From Zygnema circumcarinatum (lineage: Eukaryota; Streptophyta; Zygnematophyceae; Zygnematales; Zygnemataceae), in contig CM074804.1 in NCBI GenBank assembly GCA_037447605.1, forward strand, positions 5,918,162 to 5,982,161: 64,000 nt of DNA, in the 5' to 3' direction. Each line of letters begins with the position of its first letter. The first letter of the stretch is position 1. The notes below the pieces were generated by a model that saw only the letters and a list, made by a program, of their open reading frames with translations, did not search any database and was not told where the DNA came from. Positions 11,401 to 21,577 of this stretch are shown in pieces. The translations under genes and the position numbers were made by a program.

Positions 11401-14400
11401 AAGGCACGCACGCTTGAAAAAAGTACAAGCAAGGAGAACAGAATACCTGTGTTGGCGAAGGAACATAGTCTTTGGGGCGCCTAATCTTCAATGTCGTGCC
11501 ATGTAATGAGATTCCGTCCAACGCAAGTGCAGCCACTGCATCCTCTGGTGTAATGAACTCGGCAAAAGCATAGCCTTTTTCCGGATTCACCTGCAATCTC
11601 ACACAGATCGATCAGTTGCACGGTACATTAAATTTGACGGAGCTGTGTTTACCATGCACATGTCACCAAGACGCAAGTCGAAGTCACTCCATATCTGCTG
11701 CCTGTACTTCATAGCTATACACCTGGATAATCACATAAATGAAGCAGCCTCGTGATGTAGAATAATCACGATTAATTAACGGCAAATTCCTCCACCACGT
11801 CATAAATATAGCTAAAGAAATCAGTGAGGAAAGGTGCATGGTACGTACAGAACAATTGATACATGGCTTTGTGCCTGGCAAATGATTTGCATTGACAGAC
11901 ATCAGGGCGGCATTGATAAACTCCATAAGCTCCCCATCCGAAACTGTTGCTGGCATGTTCCCAACGTATAGTCGCCTTGCAGGTCTTGTAGCCTGGCTGA
12001 GAACGGGCGTATTGACTGCTGTGACTCCTGCCATTTGCGGCAACAGTGAGGCCAACATGGGAGAAATAGACGGCATGCCTGCAGCAAGAGCACTTGCTAG
12101 CCCAGGAAGTGAAGTTGAAACTGCGCCAGGAGCTGAACTGGTTGCCGGTAAGGACGACAGTGCAGATAATGAAGGGGTCATAGGAGATAAAGAAGCTGCT
12201 AGGTTTGGCATAGCCGCTGCTATTGAAGCTAACCCCGAGGTGCCACTGCTTCCCAGGAGTGCTGATGCAACAGAAGCCCCTGACATACTCGGCATGGTGC
12301 TGGACACTGATGCGGCAATCGCGGCAGAAAGTTCTTGCAAGGAGGCAGGAAGGACGTTTGTCAAAACAGGCTGCAATGAGCCTGACAGCACACTTGGTAA
12401 TGAAGTAGTGAGCGAGTTGGGAAGGGACATGGATGACAATGGCGTGAGAAGGGAAACTGCAGTCGTTGTACTCGAGGGAAGGCCCAGGGCTGCAAGACCA
12501 AAAGGAGACTGAGCTGCAGCAAGGGCTTGCTGCGCTTTGGCTGCAGCCTGCTGAGCAGCTGTAGCCTGAGAAACTGCCTGTTGCGCCTGTACATACTGTT
12601 GCATAGCAGCTGCTACACTTGCGCTCATACCTGGTGGCCCTTGATCCCAAGTTCTGACTTTTTTCTTTTCAGGCGACTTAGATTTTGACCTCCTATGAGG
12701 TGAGGGAGTACGCATTTCAGGACTTGTCCGGCGGCGTCTAGGTGAATACCCGCCTAACCCACTTCTTCCCCCACCAAACTTCCGATAACGACTATCTATG
12801 TCTGCCAACAGAGGCCTGCGGGGAGAACGGCTGCGACTCCGTGGTCGCTTGTGTGTCGGTGAACGTCTATCAGATTTTCTGCTAGAATCTTCTCTTGCAA
12901 GGCCCCTCCTTTCTGATGCGCGATCTTCCTTACTACGACGATCTTCACGATTATTGGCATCCACCCGTCGATCACCAATCTTTGCTCTCTCGTCCCTATT
13001 ATCTCGTCTTTCTCGACGATCGCGTGCCTCCCTTTCTGAGTGCCTGGTGTCATTTTCGCTTCCGTCCTTACCACTGGAGACTTTCTTACTTGCACTTTCC
13101 TCCCTCGTTTCCTGAGCACTCCCATCAGCTACTTGTTCTCCCTTTTTTTGGGAATCTTTCGAAACCTTCTCCACTGAAGACTTTGTTTCATTCATCTCAA
13201 AGTCGTGACTATCTTCAGGCCCAACACCAGTTTCGCCCTCACTTCTCTTGTTTTTTCCTGACTCTCTCTCACTTTCAAGGTGCTTCTCTGGATCATTACT
13301 CTTTCCTCTGACATTACCTTCTAACTGAAGTGCCGAGGAATGGTCATTGGCTTCTGCATCGGGTTTGACTGTGTGATCCACAAGCATGCGACTGGTGTCT
13401 TCGGGCTTGTCCACTTGAACGTCATCCTTCACCCTTATTTGTCTGCTGTTTTCACTGACAGGCTCATCTCTGGCACGCTTGCTCCTTCTACCTTCCTCTT
13501 CCCTCCTTGCAGTTCGACCCTCTTTTCCATCTTTCTCAACTTTCTCTTTCACACCTTTAACATATTCTTTCCCGTGATCCCGGTAAAGGTCCTTGTCCTT
13601 GTTCCTGTCTCCCCTCTCTCGTCCCTTTTCTGAAGTTCTTTCTCGATCCCTCCCGTCCCTTTCCACTTCCCCTCCCCGTTCTCTTCTCCCCTCCCGAGCT
13701 CGCTCTTTTTCCTTTTCTCTCTCCCATTCCCAAGCTCTCTCCCTTTCTTTTTCCTTCTCTCGTGCCCGCTCCCATGGCCTCTCTCTCTCCTGCCGTTCTC
13801 TATCCCTTTCAAATTCACGATCATACCGTTCGTTTTCCATCCTATCCCTTCCTGCACGCTCTCTTTCTCTCCCACCCCTTTCCCTGTCGACCATTTCCCA
13901 GCCTCTTTCCCTCTCCCACCCCCTGCTCTCTCCTCTTCTGCCCTCTCTCGACCTTTCTGCCCTTCCCTCTCTGCCTTGCGCTCCTGCATCGAGTCTGGAC
14001 CCTCCCTCTCTCCCTCCCCTATCTTCATGTTCAGCGGCAGTAGATAACTTTCGAGCAGCTGACCTCTCCGGTTGTCCAGTCTTCTCCGCCTTAGAAGCCC
14101 GTTCCACACCGTCACTATTATTCCCTCCTCTGTACTCCTTTTGCCCCTTATCCAATTTACCGTCTCTTCCCCGACCCGGATTCTCTCTTCCACCACCTCG
14201 AGTCACAGCATCGCTTATCTCGACCTTATCTCCTCCTTTCAAGCTTAGCTCCTCGTGTCCTGGAGCATATGAGCCCGATTGCCCTGAAGTTCGCTTGCTC
14301 CTCGTGCTTCCTCGTTCAGCTCTGCGTTCGCCCTTAGCTTCCTCTTTTAACCCTCCTTTACTCAGTTGAACGTCGGATGCTCCCATAAAGCGTGTCGCTT

Positions 14401-14887
14401 GGGTTTCTGCTGGTCCCGTCTTGGCAGGCTCTACTCCGATATCCTTCGTTCCCTTCTCAAAAACTTGACCAGCGATTCGTTCCCTAGTGTCGATATTTTG
14501 CTGCCTGTTTGTAAGCTGATAATTGTGAGCCTCATTTTTTTTGGCAGCAATTCCCATGTCAAGCGCAGGGCCGCTGGCTGACTCACTCTCGACACAGCCA
14601 TGCAAAAGTGGAGAGTCTGCTGGGAGAGTACCAGCTTCACCTGGAGTTCGAGGTACCTCATTCACCTCTTCGTCGTCATCAAACTTATCATCCGCGTTAC
14701 CCTCAGCATCCTCTGTATAGTCCTTTCCGCGATTCTCGTTATTTCCAAACTGTGCTTCCTGGCCATGCTCATCCTCCAAAGCCACCTTGTTTGCGCCTCT
14801 GAGCTTGTCCGTGTCGTCAACAGCAACACCTGTTGCATTTTCTGCATCTTCAGATGGCGAATTTCCGAGTTCTTCAGGACCCTCCAT
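8420..14887 (-). CDS. RS-rich U2AF-large-subunit-like splicing factor with three RRMs
   Basis: Eight exons in transcript order: 14887-11849, 11590-11447, 10595-10554, 10445-10350, 10136-10029, 9723-9631, 9585-9401, 9149-8420, giving 1478 residues. Exon 1 alone codes 1013 residues: an acidic start, a very long Arg/Glu/Ser/Asp-rich region, then a Gln/Ala and Ser/Leu/Pro-rich part, ending in RRM1 (RLYVGN at about 972). RRM2 starts VFIGGISPSLP (about 1062). The C-terminal RRM is of UHM type: EEDIRIECAKLGNVKSLHIV, then RNP1 GRVYVEF near 1408 and the RxF element GRSF. RRM order and sequence match plant U2AF65-related proteins (Arabidopsis AT2G33435 type, recalled), which act in 3' splice-site recognition in the nucleus. 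Odd: about 150 acidic residues split the UHM. ATG at 14885-14887 was chosen; the open frame extends 33 codons further upstream. Confidence 0.88.
10642..10724. repeat. AATCT-type simple repeat in an intron
   Basis: Degenerate tandem copies of AATCT/GAATCT lie in intron 2 of the U2AF-like gene, between exons 11447 and 10595. Units vary between 5 and 6 bases. Confidence 0.85.
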
Positions 14888-16284
14888 TGCCTGGAACTGC
14901 GCTCCGACTTCCCTCCTCCTGACCAAAAGGAACGTGAAACAAGAAACAAGCGGGGCAAGGGAAACAGGCCCTTCCTTCCCAAGCAATCATGCCAGTGCGC
15001 AGAATTCTCCCCCGCCTGCCCTGCTCCTCAAGCGCGGGCAGTTCACCCCTTCCCCCTGCTTCTCCCCCGCGCCCCCTCGCCTCACCTCGCCCCCGCGCCC
15101 GTTGTAGCGAGCCCCCCGTGGTTTGCAGGAGAGGGGTACGGTACCACTCACCATAGCGTACGGACACCCGAAACAGAATGCAGGGGCCCTACAGTACTGT
15201 ACTGTAGTATACCAGTGTACGGTCCGTACAGCGATGGCAAGTGCCCAGGCCTCAGGGGAGATCCCCTAAATATCGTAAATAGCTTATTTATGTAAGATTT
15301 TGAGATTAGTTTACGTGATTTCAACTTAAATACCACACAAGCCCCAAAAAAGCATTTTTTTGGTTAAAAACAAAATGGAAATGAATTGCATTTGCAACCA
15401 CGATAGCAATGATGTATATGAACTTTACTTGTTGGTATAACAACACGGCTTTAAAAACTGGTGCAACCTCTTCGACTCTTATAGATTGGTAAATTTTACC
15501 AATCAATTAGAACAACTGTGCATTTGGCAATCACAACATATAGTTGCTTATTCAAAAACCCAATTGCACTGAAACTTTGTAGATCCAATCCTAAGCTCTC
15601 TATTTCCTTTTCCATCCATCATTAATTACTCCAAGTATCACTTTAGAATCTATCATAGTCTTGAAATTTCCTCACAAAAACTCTATTCCAAATCATAACC
15701 TCTGAAATTCTAGGTGTAGTCACAAAAGAAAAACTGAAATAGGAACTAAAATTAGAAATGAAATGAAAAATGGTCTCACTCCCTTAGGAGTTTTAGCTGA
15801 TCAAGACAGCTATAGAAGTGATGCAAACTACTCAAAGAGACCCTCGAAGAGCGGTCAAACTATCAAACTGTTTGCAGTGAAGAATGCCTTCCAATGAAAA
15901 GTCTGTCAACCTCTTTCGAAACTCGTCTTTCTCCCATCCAATTACTGAAAAATCAGACTCGACGGTAGCAGTGTTGGGAAATGATGAAGCAAGGTCTCCA
16001 CAAAATTCTCGTCCGTACGTGCACGGTTTCGTCCGTACAGTCCATATTTACGTGTTTTTACAAAACCAAGTTAGGGGACAGTCCCCTATCTTAAGCCGAA
16101 ATCCCCTATTTGAAGAGGCCTGCAAGTGCCGGCCTGCCCGCCTGCCGGGACTCGGGAGGGATTGCGATTGACTGTCCGTCCCAGGGCGGATGCGAGGGAA
16201 AGCCGGCGGGGGACATGGCCATGGGGCACATGATGACTGTGGTATGTATGGTACATGCAGCAGTGCGAGGGATGTAGCATATAT
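14888..16284. other. 5' region of the U2AF-like gene and AT-rich spacer
   Basis: The first 350 bp are GC-rich and carry CGTACGGAC (about 15158), a TACTGTACTGTA tract (about 15194) and GTACGGTCCGTACAG (about 15220), a probable promoter of the minus-strand gene. From 15300 to 15950 the DNA is AT-rich with no exon-like frames. GTCCGTAC motifs return at 16012 and 16030. The 95-codon frame at 15884 has no recognisable features. Confidence 0.45.
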
Positions 16285-16404
16285 CTCACGATGGCGATGA
16301 TGCCATCGGATGTACATGGACAAAATCAGCATGGGGAATCACGAGGAACTGGTCGCAAAGGACCTAAGGACAAAAGAAGAAAGGAGCATCAGTGCAACAC
16401 ATGA
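16285..16404 (+). repeat. Dispersed repeat, copy A, with a 37-codon micro-ORF
   Basis: About 90 bp beginning CTCACGATGGCGA are shared with 61833-61931. ATG at 16291 opens 37 codons (stop 16402-16404). The peptide contains VHGQNQHGE and GTGRKGPK, and copy B has VHGQKQNVE and RTGRKGPK in the same frame. The two indels between copies are of three bases, so the frame is kept. It is either a young repeat family or a conserved small basic peptide; no known family was recognised. Confidence 0.55.
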
Positions 16405-17730
16405 CTGCCATGAGACATGGCATGGCATGGGCCACATGGCATGGTGCCCCAAAGGCCTATGGCAAAGCATTCGATGGTCGGCTTGTTCGGCTTCAGGTCC
16501 GTTTCCATTCATTCCGCACGCTCAATCTTGAGCTGGAAGCAAGGAACGCGGTGTGTGATAGTGAAGTGTAGGTGGAGTAGATGTAATGAAACCGCGACAA
16601 TGACCGGAACACTAGAATGTAACTGTACTTAACTTTACGCGGTACCGTAGTGCACATGCAAAATGCCCTAGATGAGATCAATGCCACATCTCCCCCCTTT
16701 CCTTGGGAACCCATTGGGCGCATAAAAATGTTCCAAACGGGTCCTGTGTAGCATCCAGGCGCTTGTACGCAAGCTTCGCTTGACCGCATCCATCCGCTCT
16801 GCAGTGCTGCTGCCCACTCTTCAAAGCTACAGGAAGGCGGAGTAAGGAGCAAAGGAAAACAAAAGATTCAAAATAGCTTTTTTTTTTAATTTTAAAACTG
16901 CGCAAGTAGGAATCAGAAGTGAAACCAGAATCAAGTTTTGGTCTCGTCGGATACCCTTCCTCCAAAGTCGAGTCCTTTGGCTGTAGGTTTGAAGGGAAGG
17001 CTTGTAGGAGAGAGCGGGCGGGAGAGGGAGAGTGACGAATGAGGGAGAATGTCGAATAGGGGCAAGGTTCTGGAAAGAGATTGGGAGGGGGGAGAGAGAG
17101 GAGTCGTCCCAAGAATGTTTCGCTTGGTAACTTGCGATGAAAGGGGTAAATTCTTACGGACCCTGACGCAGTTGCGGTTCTGAAAAGGGTGAAAGGACCG
17201 CTGGCAGTGGTCAGCGTTTGCAGTCGAGTTCGGCAAGGATTCTTTTTTTCAATCAGGTTAGAAATTAAAAAGAGATCAGATAAGTGATGTTCTCACTTAT
17301 GGCCACATCAGATGCTTGTGGAGAATTGCTTATGGGGTAAGTATTTGTTTGCGGCATATACAATCACCCTCTCCCTCGCCCTCCCTCTCACTCTCCCTCA
17401 TCCTCTCCCACTGATACAATTATTCACACCCAATCTGAAGGTAAATATGCTATCCAATTATTGGCAAATAAAGTCGATCCGTTCACGTGACTGCCCAAGA
17501 GACTGGATTGAAAGAATTCCTATCCCGGGAATAGTTACATATCACGGAAAAAGGTACAGCACATCTTTACCTTTACCTGACACAACAGCAGACGCGCTAG
17601 CCAATCGTTGTCAACTATAGCTATGGACATTATTTTTCTGATTTAGTTATTGAGCCAAAGGGCCATCCGGCGAACCTGCACTCGAGTTTGAGTAGGGAGT
17701 AGCTTCCAACCGCCTGTTCCTTATAAGCCT
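16405..17730. other. Spacer with one exon-like minus-strand segment
   Basis: On the minus strand, CTGTAG at about 16827-16832 could be an acceptor. It is followed by an open stretch to a TGA at about 16678, containing AYKRLDATQDPFGTFLCAQW. It looks like a terminal exon, but no upstream exons are visible before the 3' end of MND1, and I cannot name it. The rest holds a CT-rich tract (17367-17412) and nothing else recognisable. Confidence 0.3.
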
Positions 17731-20700
17731 TCAATCCACATAGTCCAACTCTTGTGTGATCCCGACCTGCAATATACACTTACAAATGCAACTTTTTGTC
17801 ATTTCCAAGGATAAGTCTAGATTTTTAATACGGTTTACCACTGAACGAATTCCGCCTTTGACGTAAAGGCCAGCAATATGGAGATTCACTAAAAAATAAT
17901 GTAATCTCTCTCCTGGTTTGCTGTATTTGAGAGTTGCTATAGGATTACATAGGACAACACTTATTTGGCTAAAAATTGGCATACGAAGCTAACCTCTTTG
18001 TATAAGTTGACAAGGTCGTTTTTTGCATCTGGATAAGTCTTGTTGCACCAATGCTGGAGAGCAAAGATGTTATCTGCCACGCAGTGTCAAAGGAAATGCA
18101 GCGTCAAAGGGAATGCGAAACAACTTAAGACCACTGCCAGTGACTGGTCCTCAATCCAGGAATTGCAGGTGAATCGCAGTCAGCAGCATATACTGGCAGC
18201 GTGGCTTGACATGGAATACACATCGAATGAACAGCCAAACTGACGACCTTCCGATTGGCGGTGTTGAAGTACTTCATAAAACATTCGGAGAGACGTTTCT
18301 TCCAGATAGGAGGTTGTAACATCCCACGGCCAAGCTGCCAGGCGAATGTGTGGCTTTTATGTTTGGAATCACCTGTCCAGCGGTTGATTGCATCCTGCGC
18401 AACTTTTGCTGCCTTTCCTGCAAACGAAACCCCCTTCCCAGTGCTCATCTTAGTTTTCCGTACAAGCTTGTAATGAAATCCAATGACGCGAACACAAATG
18501 GTCAACGCTGCACGAACACATCAATGACGATTTGACAGCACGGCACTAATCACTTGAAGATTACATCGGCGAATAAATCACGAGAGCTACGAGCATGTTG
18601 TGCTCACGTTTTGTCTCCAGAACTTCAGGATCATTATCAGCATAATGCTCTAGCTCCTTCTGCAAAATTCAAACAAAATATGTCTGACTGTCAGCCCTCC
18701 AAAATTGAGCAATTAATGGTAGGTTCACTGTAGTGTTCTGTACTCCTTCATTCAAATAGATCCTCGCTAGACAGCTTGACTTGAACATTGAAACAAGAAA
18801 TGTTACCTTCAGATTCTTGTCTGTTTCTTCGAGCGACTTCAAGAGAGTTAATCGAGCTTCACGGTCAGCCTGCAAAAAAAAAATTGAAGAACGCATATAT
18901 TAGCAAGTTTCAATAAGTGGTCTTCATTCCATTTCATTCGCACGTATTGAAACCGAGCGGCTCAACCACGTGTAAGGAGAATGCTCCACAAGGAGACGTA
19001 CTCCAAAATATCCATCAATTCTAAACGTTCAACTCCCCAAAAGTTTGTTTCTTCGCTTAACGACTTACCGAATCGGTCCTTTCGCGCTTCAAGGTGTCCA
19101 GCCGTACTGTGAGCTCTTCATGACGTCGTTTAGCTGCGGCTCCCTCAGCCTCAAGCTTTTGTCTGGCCTGACGCAGCTGCAAGACTATCGCCAAACCCAC
19201 CGTGAGTCGAACTGAGCATCTAGCATTAGTGAATCAAAGAAAAGTCGCATCCACGATTAAAATTCTCTTTGATGTTCAAAACCTGATCAATAAATGTCTC
19301 AATCACTCGAAATTTGCTAACAGAAATAGAAACTATAGCACCAACGCATTCATTAACAGAATGTCGTTTTGAAAACCATATAAGCTAGTTATTCCAGTCG
19401 GTGGACCAAGAAGTACAGGCAAATATACTGCCTTTGTGAAGGTGCTTGGGATTCATACCCGATTTCCAGCCTGACTGGGAAGGGCCCAAAAGTACACAGA
19501 AGTGCCAATCTTGTCTTTGCAGACAAGGTCGTCGTCCACAAGGCTTTGCACAACATCTTTGACGCTCTGGCTGATTACTCCCTTGGATGGTCCTTTCTTC
19601 TCCAATTCTTTAAGCTGGAACAAAGACGTGAGAGTACATTTCATTTATCAGTCTTCATATTTGGAATTGGCTGAATCCGGCTGGTTATAAACAAAGAAAC
19701 GAATTCAATTGAATCTAGAAACCACCATTGTTTGCTTCGCAGGGACACATTATTGCATCAATGCTGCAAAAGTAACAATGGCCGACAAGCAATAAACTCC
19801 AAGAGTCGAAGGTAGCGTTGTTTTCTCCTTGTAAATGTGGTTTTTTCTCTAGCGAAGGCAGCGAAAGCTACAGTTCAAAAAATTGATTGATTATTAACTA
19901 TCGTCACGCCTGCTATAACAGATAGATCACAGGTCGAATGGAGATATGCTCACCAAAAAAAAATCTTGGGATTCATAGAAGATCTCCAGCATTTTTTCTC
20001 TCTTATCGTCAAGTGACAAGCCCCTTTTCTTCGACTGCAACCACAGACATGCTCGTCTTATTCTGAAATATACCTAAAACCGTAGATTTTATCTGAAATG
20101 CAGTGCAGTTCAGCGGAATTCGAGCACACTCAAACATGAAGTATGTACTTTAACATTAGAACCAAACGTGGCTCTCGTTCAAATGAAGAAAACTCAACCA
20201 AGGCTTGCACATGCCTACAAGACAGCAGGTCGTAAACCCCGACATTTCTGATATGAGTCTGCCCTATGATTCTAATAAATCAGTCATGGATTCATAGGCT
20301 ATTGAAAAATCGCTTCTAAAGGCTGCCTTGGATTTACGCTCGAATGAGATGAATACGAGAAGTTACACTGATGGTTTAGTGAAGTCTGGATCGTGTTTGA
20401 CATAATCATTACATAGCTTGTTTCTCTGCCTTCCTGTCAGTAAACTTTCTCATTGCTACAAAAACGGAGATCAGACATTATGTTTGTCTCTACATAAAAC
20501 TTGACCCGTGTGATATCGTAGACTGCAAAGGACTGCTGTTTGAATGTGGATTTCTGCAGAGGCCTGTGGTGAATATCCAGATAAGAAGCAGGGAGTAGCA
20601 AGCGAAAAACATTTCTGCATCGCAAAGAATGTCAAGTTGAGTGGAACATGCACTTACCTCAGCAACGAGCTAGTTAAACTTACTATCAGAGCCCCGCAAA

Positions 20701-20840
20701 CATCGAGGCGTCAAACAGTATATCAAATATGAAGGGGACACCCACGCTGCGTGGCTAAGCAAAATTCAGCTGACTGGAAACAAATAAGCACTTAACGCTC
20801 TGCGTGAACAAACACTCACCATGCCTTTCGCCCCACTCAT
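17731..20840 (-). CDS. MND1: Meiotic nuclear division protein 1
   Basis: Nine exons in transcript order: 20840-20820, 20034-19954, 19614-19459, 19176-19069, 18869-18807, 18659-18608, 18417-18373, 18073-17994, 17766-17731, giving 213 residues, the usual MND1 length. The N-terminal winged-helix reads [20 protein letters not shown] then [20 protein letters not shown] and [14 protein letters not shown], nearly identical to plant MND1. A coiled coil ([32 protein letters not shown]) follows, then the C-terminal cap ([14 protein letters not shown], ending ELDYVD). MND1 pairs with HOP2 and stimulates RAD51/DMC1 strand exchange in meiotic recombination. The tiny first exon (MSGAKGM) replaces the single Met of Arabidopsis. 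The gene is intact, with no frameshift. It shares its 5' region with the pseudokinase gene. Confidence 0.97.
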
Positions 20841-21577
20841 CGCCTTGCTCACAGCGCCCTTCCCACCGCGCCGGCGTCGTTGCAAGGTCTAGCCACGCCC
20901 GCCCGCCCGCCCCTCCCTAGTCCCTGGCCCACCCCGGCCGGCCAGTGGCGGGAAGTGGCGCCGCCTCAACTTCAAACTTGCTTTTTTTCCTTTTCGACCA
21001 ACTCGAGGAGGGTTGGCCCTGCAATCCCCAACTGTACGCTGCCACGAATTTTTCTACGCCTCGTGCCGCCGATTTTACGCTCGCATGCCATGCCATGCCA
21101 TGCAATGCCATGCTATGCCATGCCATGCCATGCAATGCCATGCTATGCTATGCCATGCCATGCCATGCCATGCCATGCCATGCCATGCCATGCCATGCCA
21201 TGCCATGCCATGAGCTCCGGCCGACGTTGGAGGGTCCGCAGGCTGCCTAGGCCTGACCGGTGCCCCTCGCGCTGCCTCTGTTTGTCCGGCGGAGGGGGGG
21301 GGGGGGCGATGACAGGAGCTGTCAGCCCTACCGGCGCTGTGACGGCTCGCGGGGCACTGCAGTTTCGACCCTTCGGCAGACCAATTATCGAGGCGGTTCT
21401 CGTTTTTGGGCGATCGACAATTTCAAGTGTGCTGCTGCAAATGAGGAAAGAAAGGAGTTATGGAGCAAGAAAGCTGTTTTCCGATGGGATGCACTCTAGC
21501 AAGGTACATTTTGCCACACTGAAAATGTACATGGATAGGAAAGCGTGGGTTACCAGCTAAAGGTTCGCAGTTTGAGG
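20841..21577. promoter_or_regulatory. Divergent 5' region of MND1 and the pseudokinase gene
   Basis: It contains a GC-rich block, the CATGC satellite (21084-21212) and a G run (about 21294-21306). A long open frame across 20880-21560 is produced by the repeat and has no coding features. Confidence 0.5.
21084..21212. repeat. CATGC pentanucleotide microsatellite
   Basis: About 26 units of CATGC, a few with one substitution (CAATGC, CTATGC), run without a break. They lie about 245-370 bp upstream of the MND1 start codon. Confidence 0.97.

Noticed and set aside
11892-12512. 206-codon plus-strand open frame
   Set aside because: Antisense to the Ala/Ser/Leu-rich part of U2AF-like exon 1; the minus frame continues into RRM1.
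13593-14369. 258-codon plus-strand open frame rich in Ser, Leu and Pro
   Set aside because: It is the mirror of the Arg/Glu/Ser-rich coding strand of the U2AF-like exon; no domain or splice sites.
17367-17412. CT-rich tract considered as a polypyrimidine tract for an exon
   Set aside because: No AG acceptor with a coding frame follows on the plus strand.
20880-21560. 226-codon plus-strand frame full of His-Ala-Met-Pro-Cys repeats
   Set aside because: It is created by translating the CATGC satellite; all frames of that repeat stay open.
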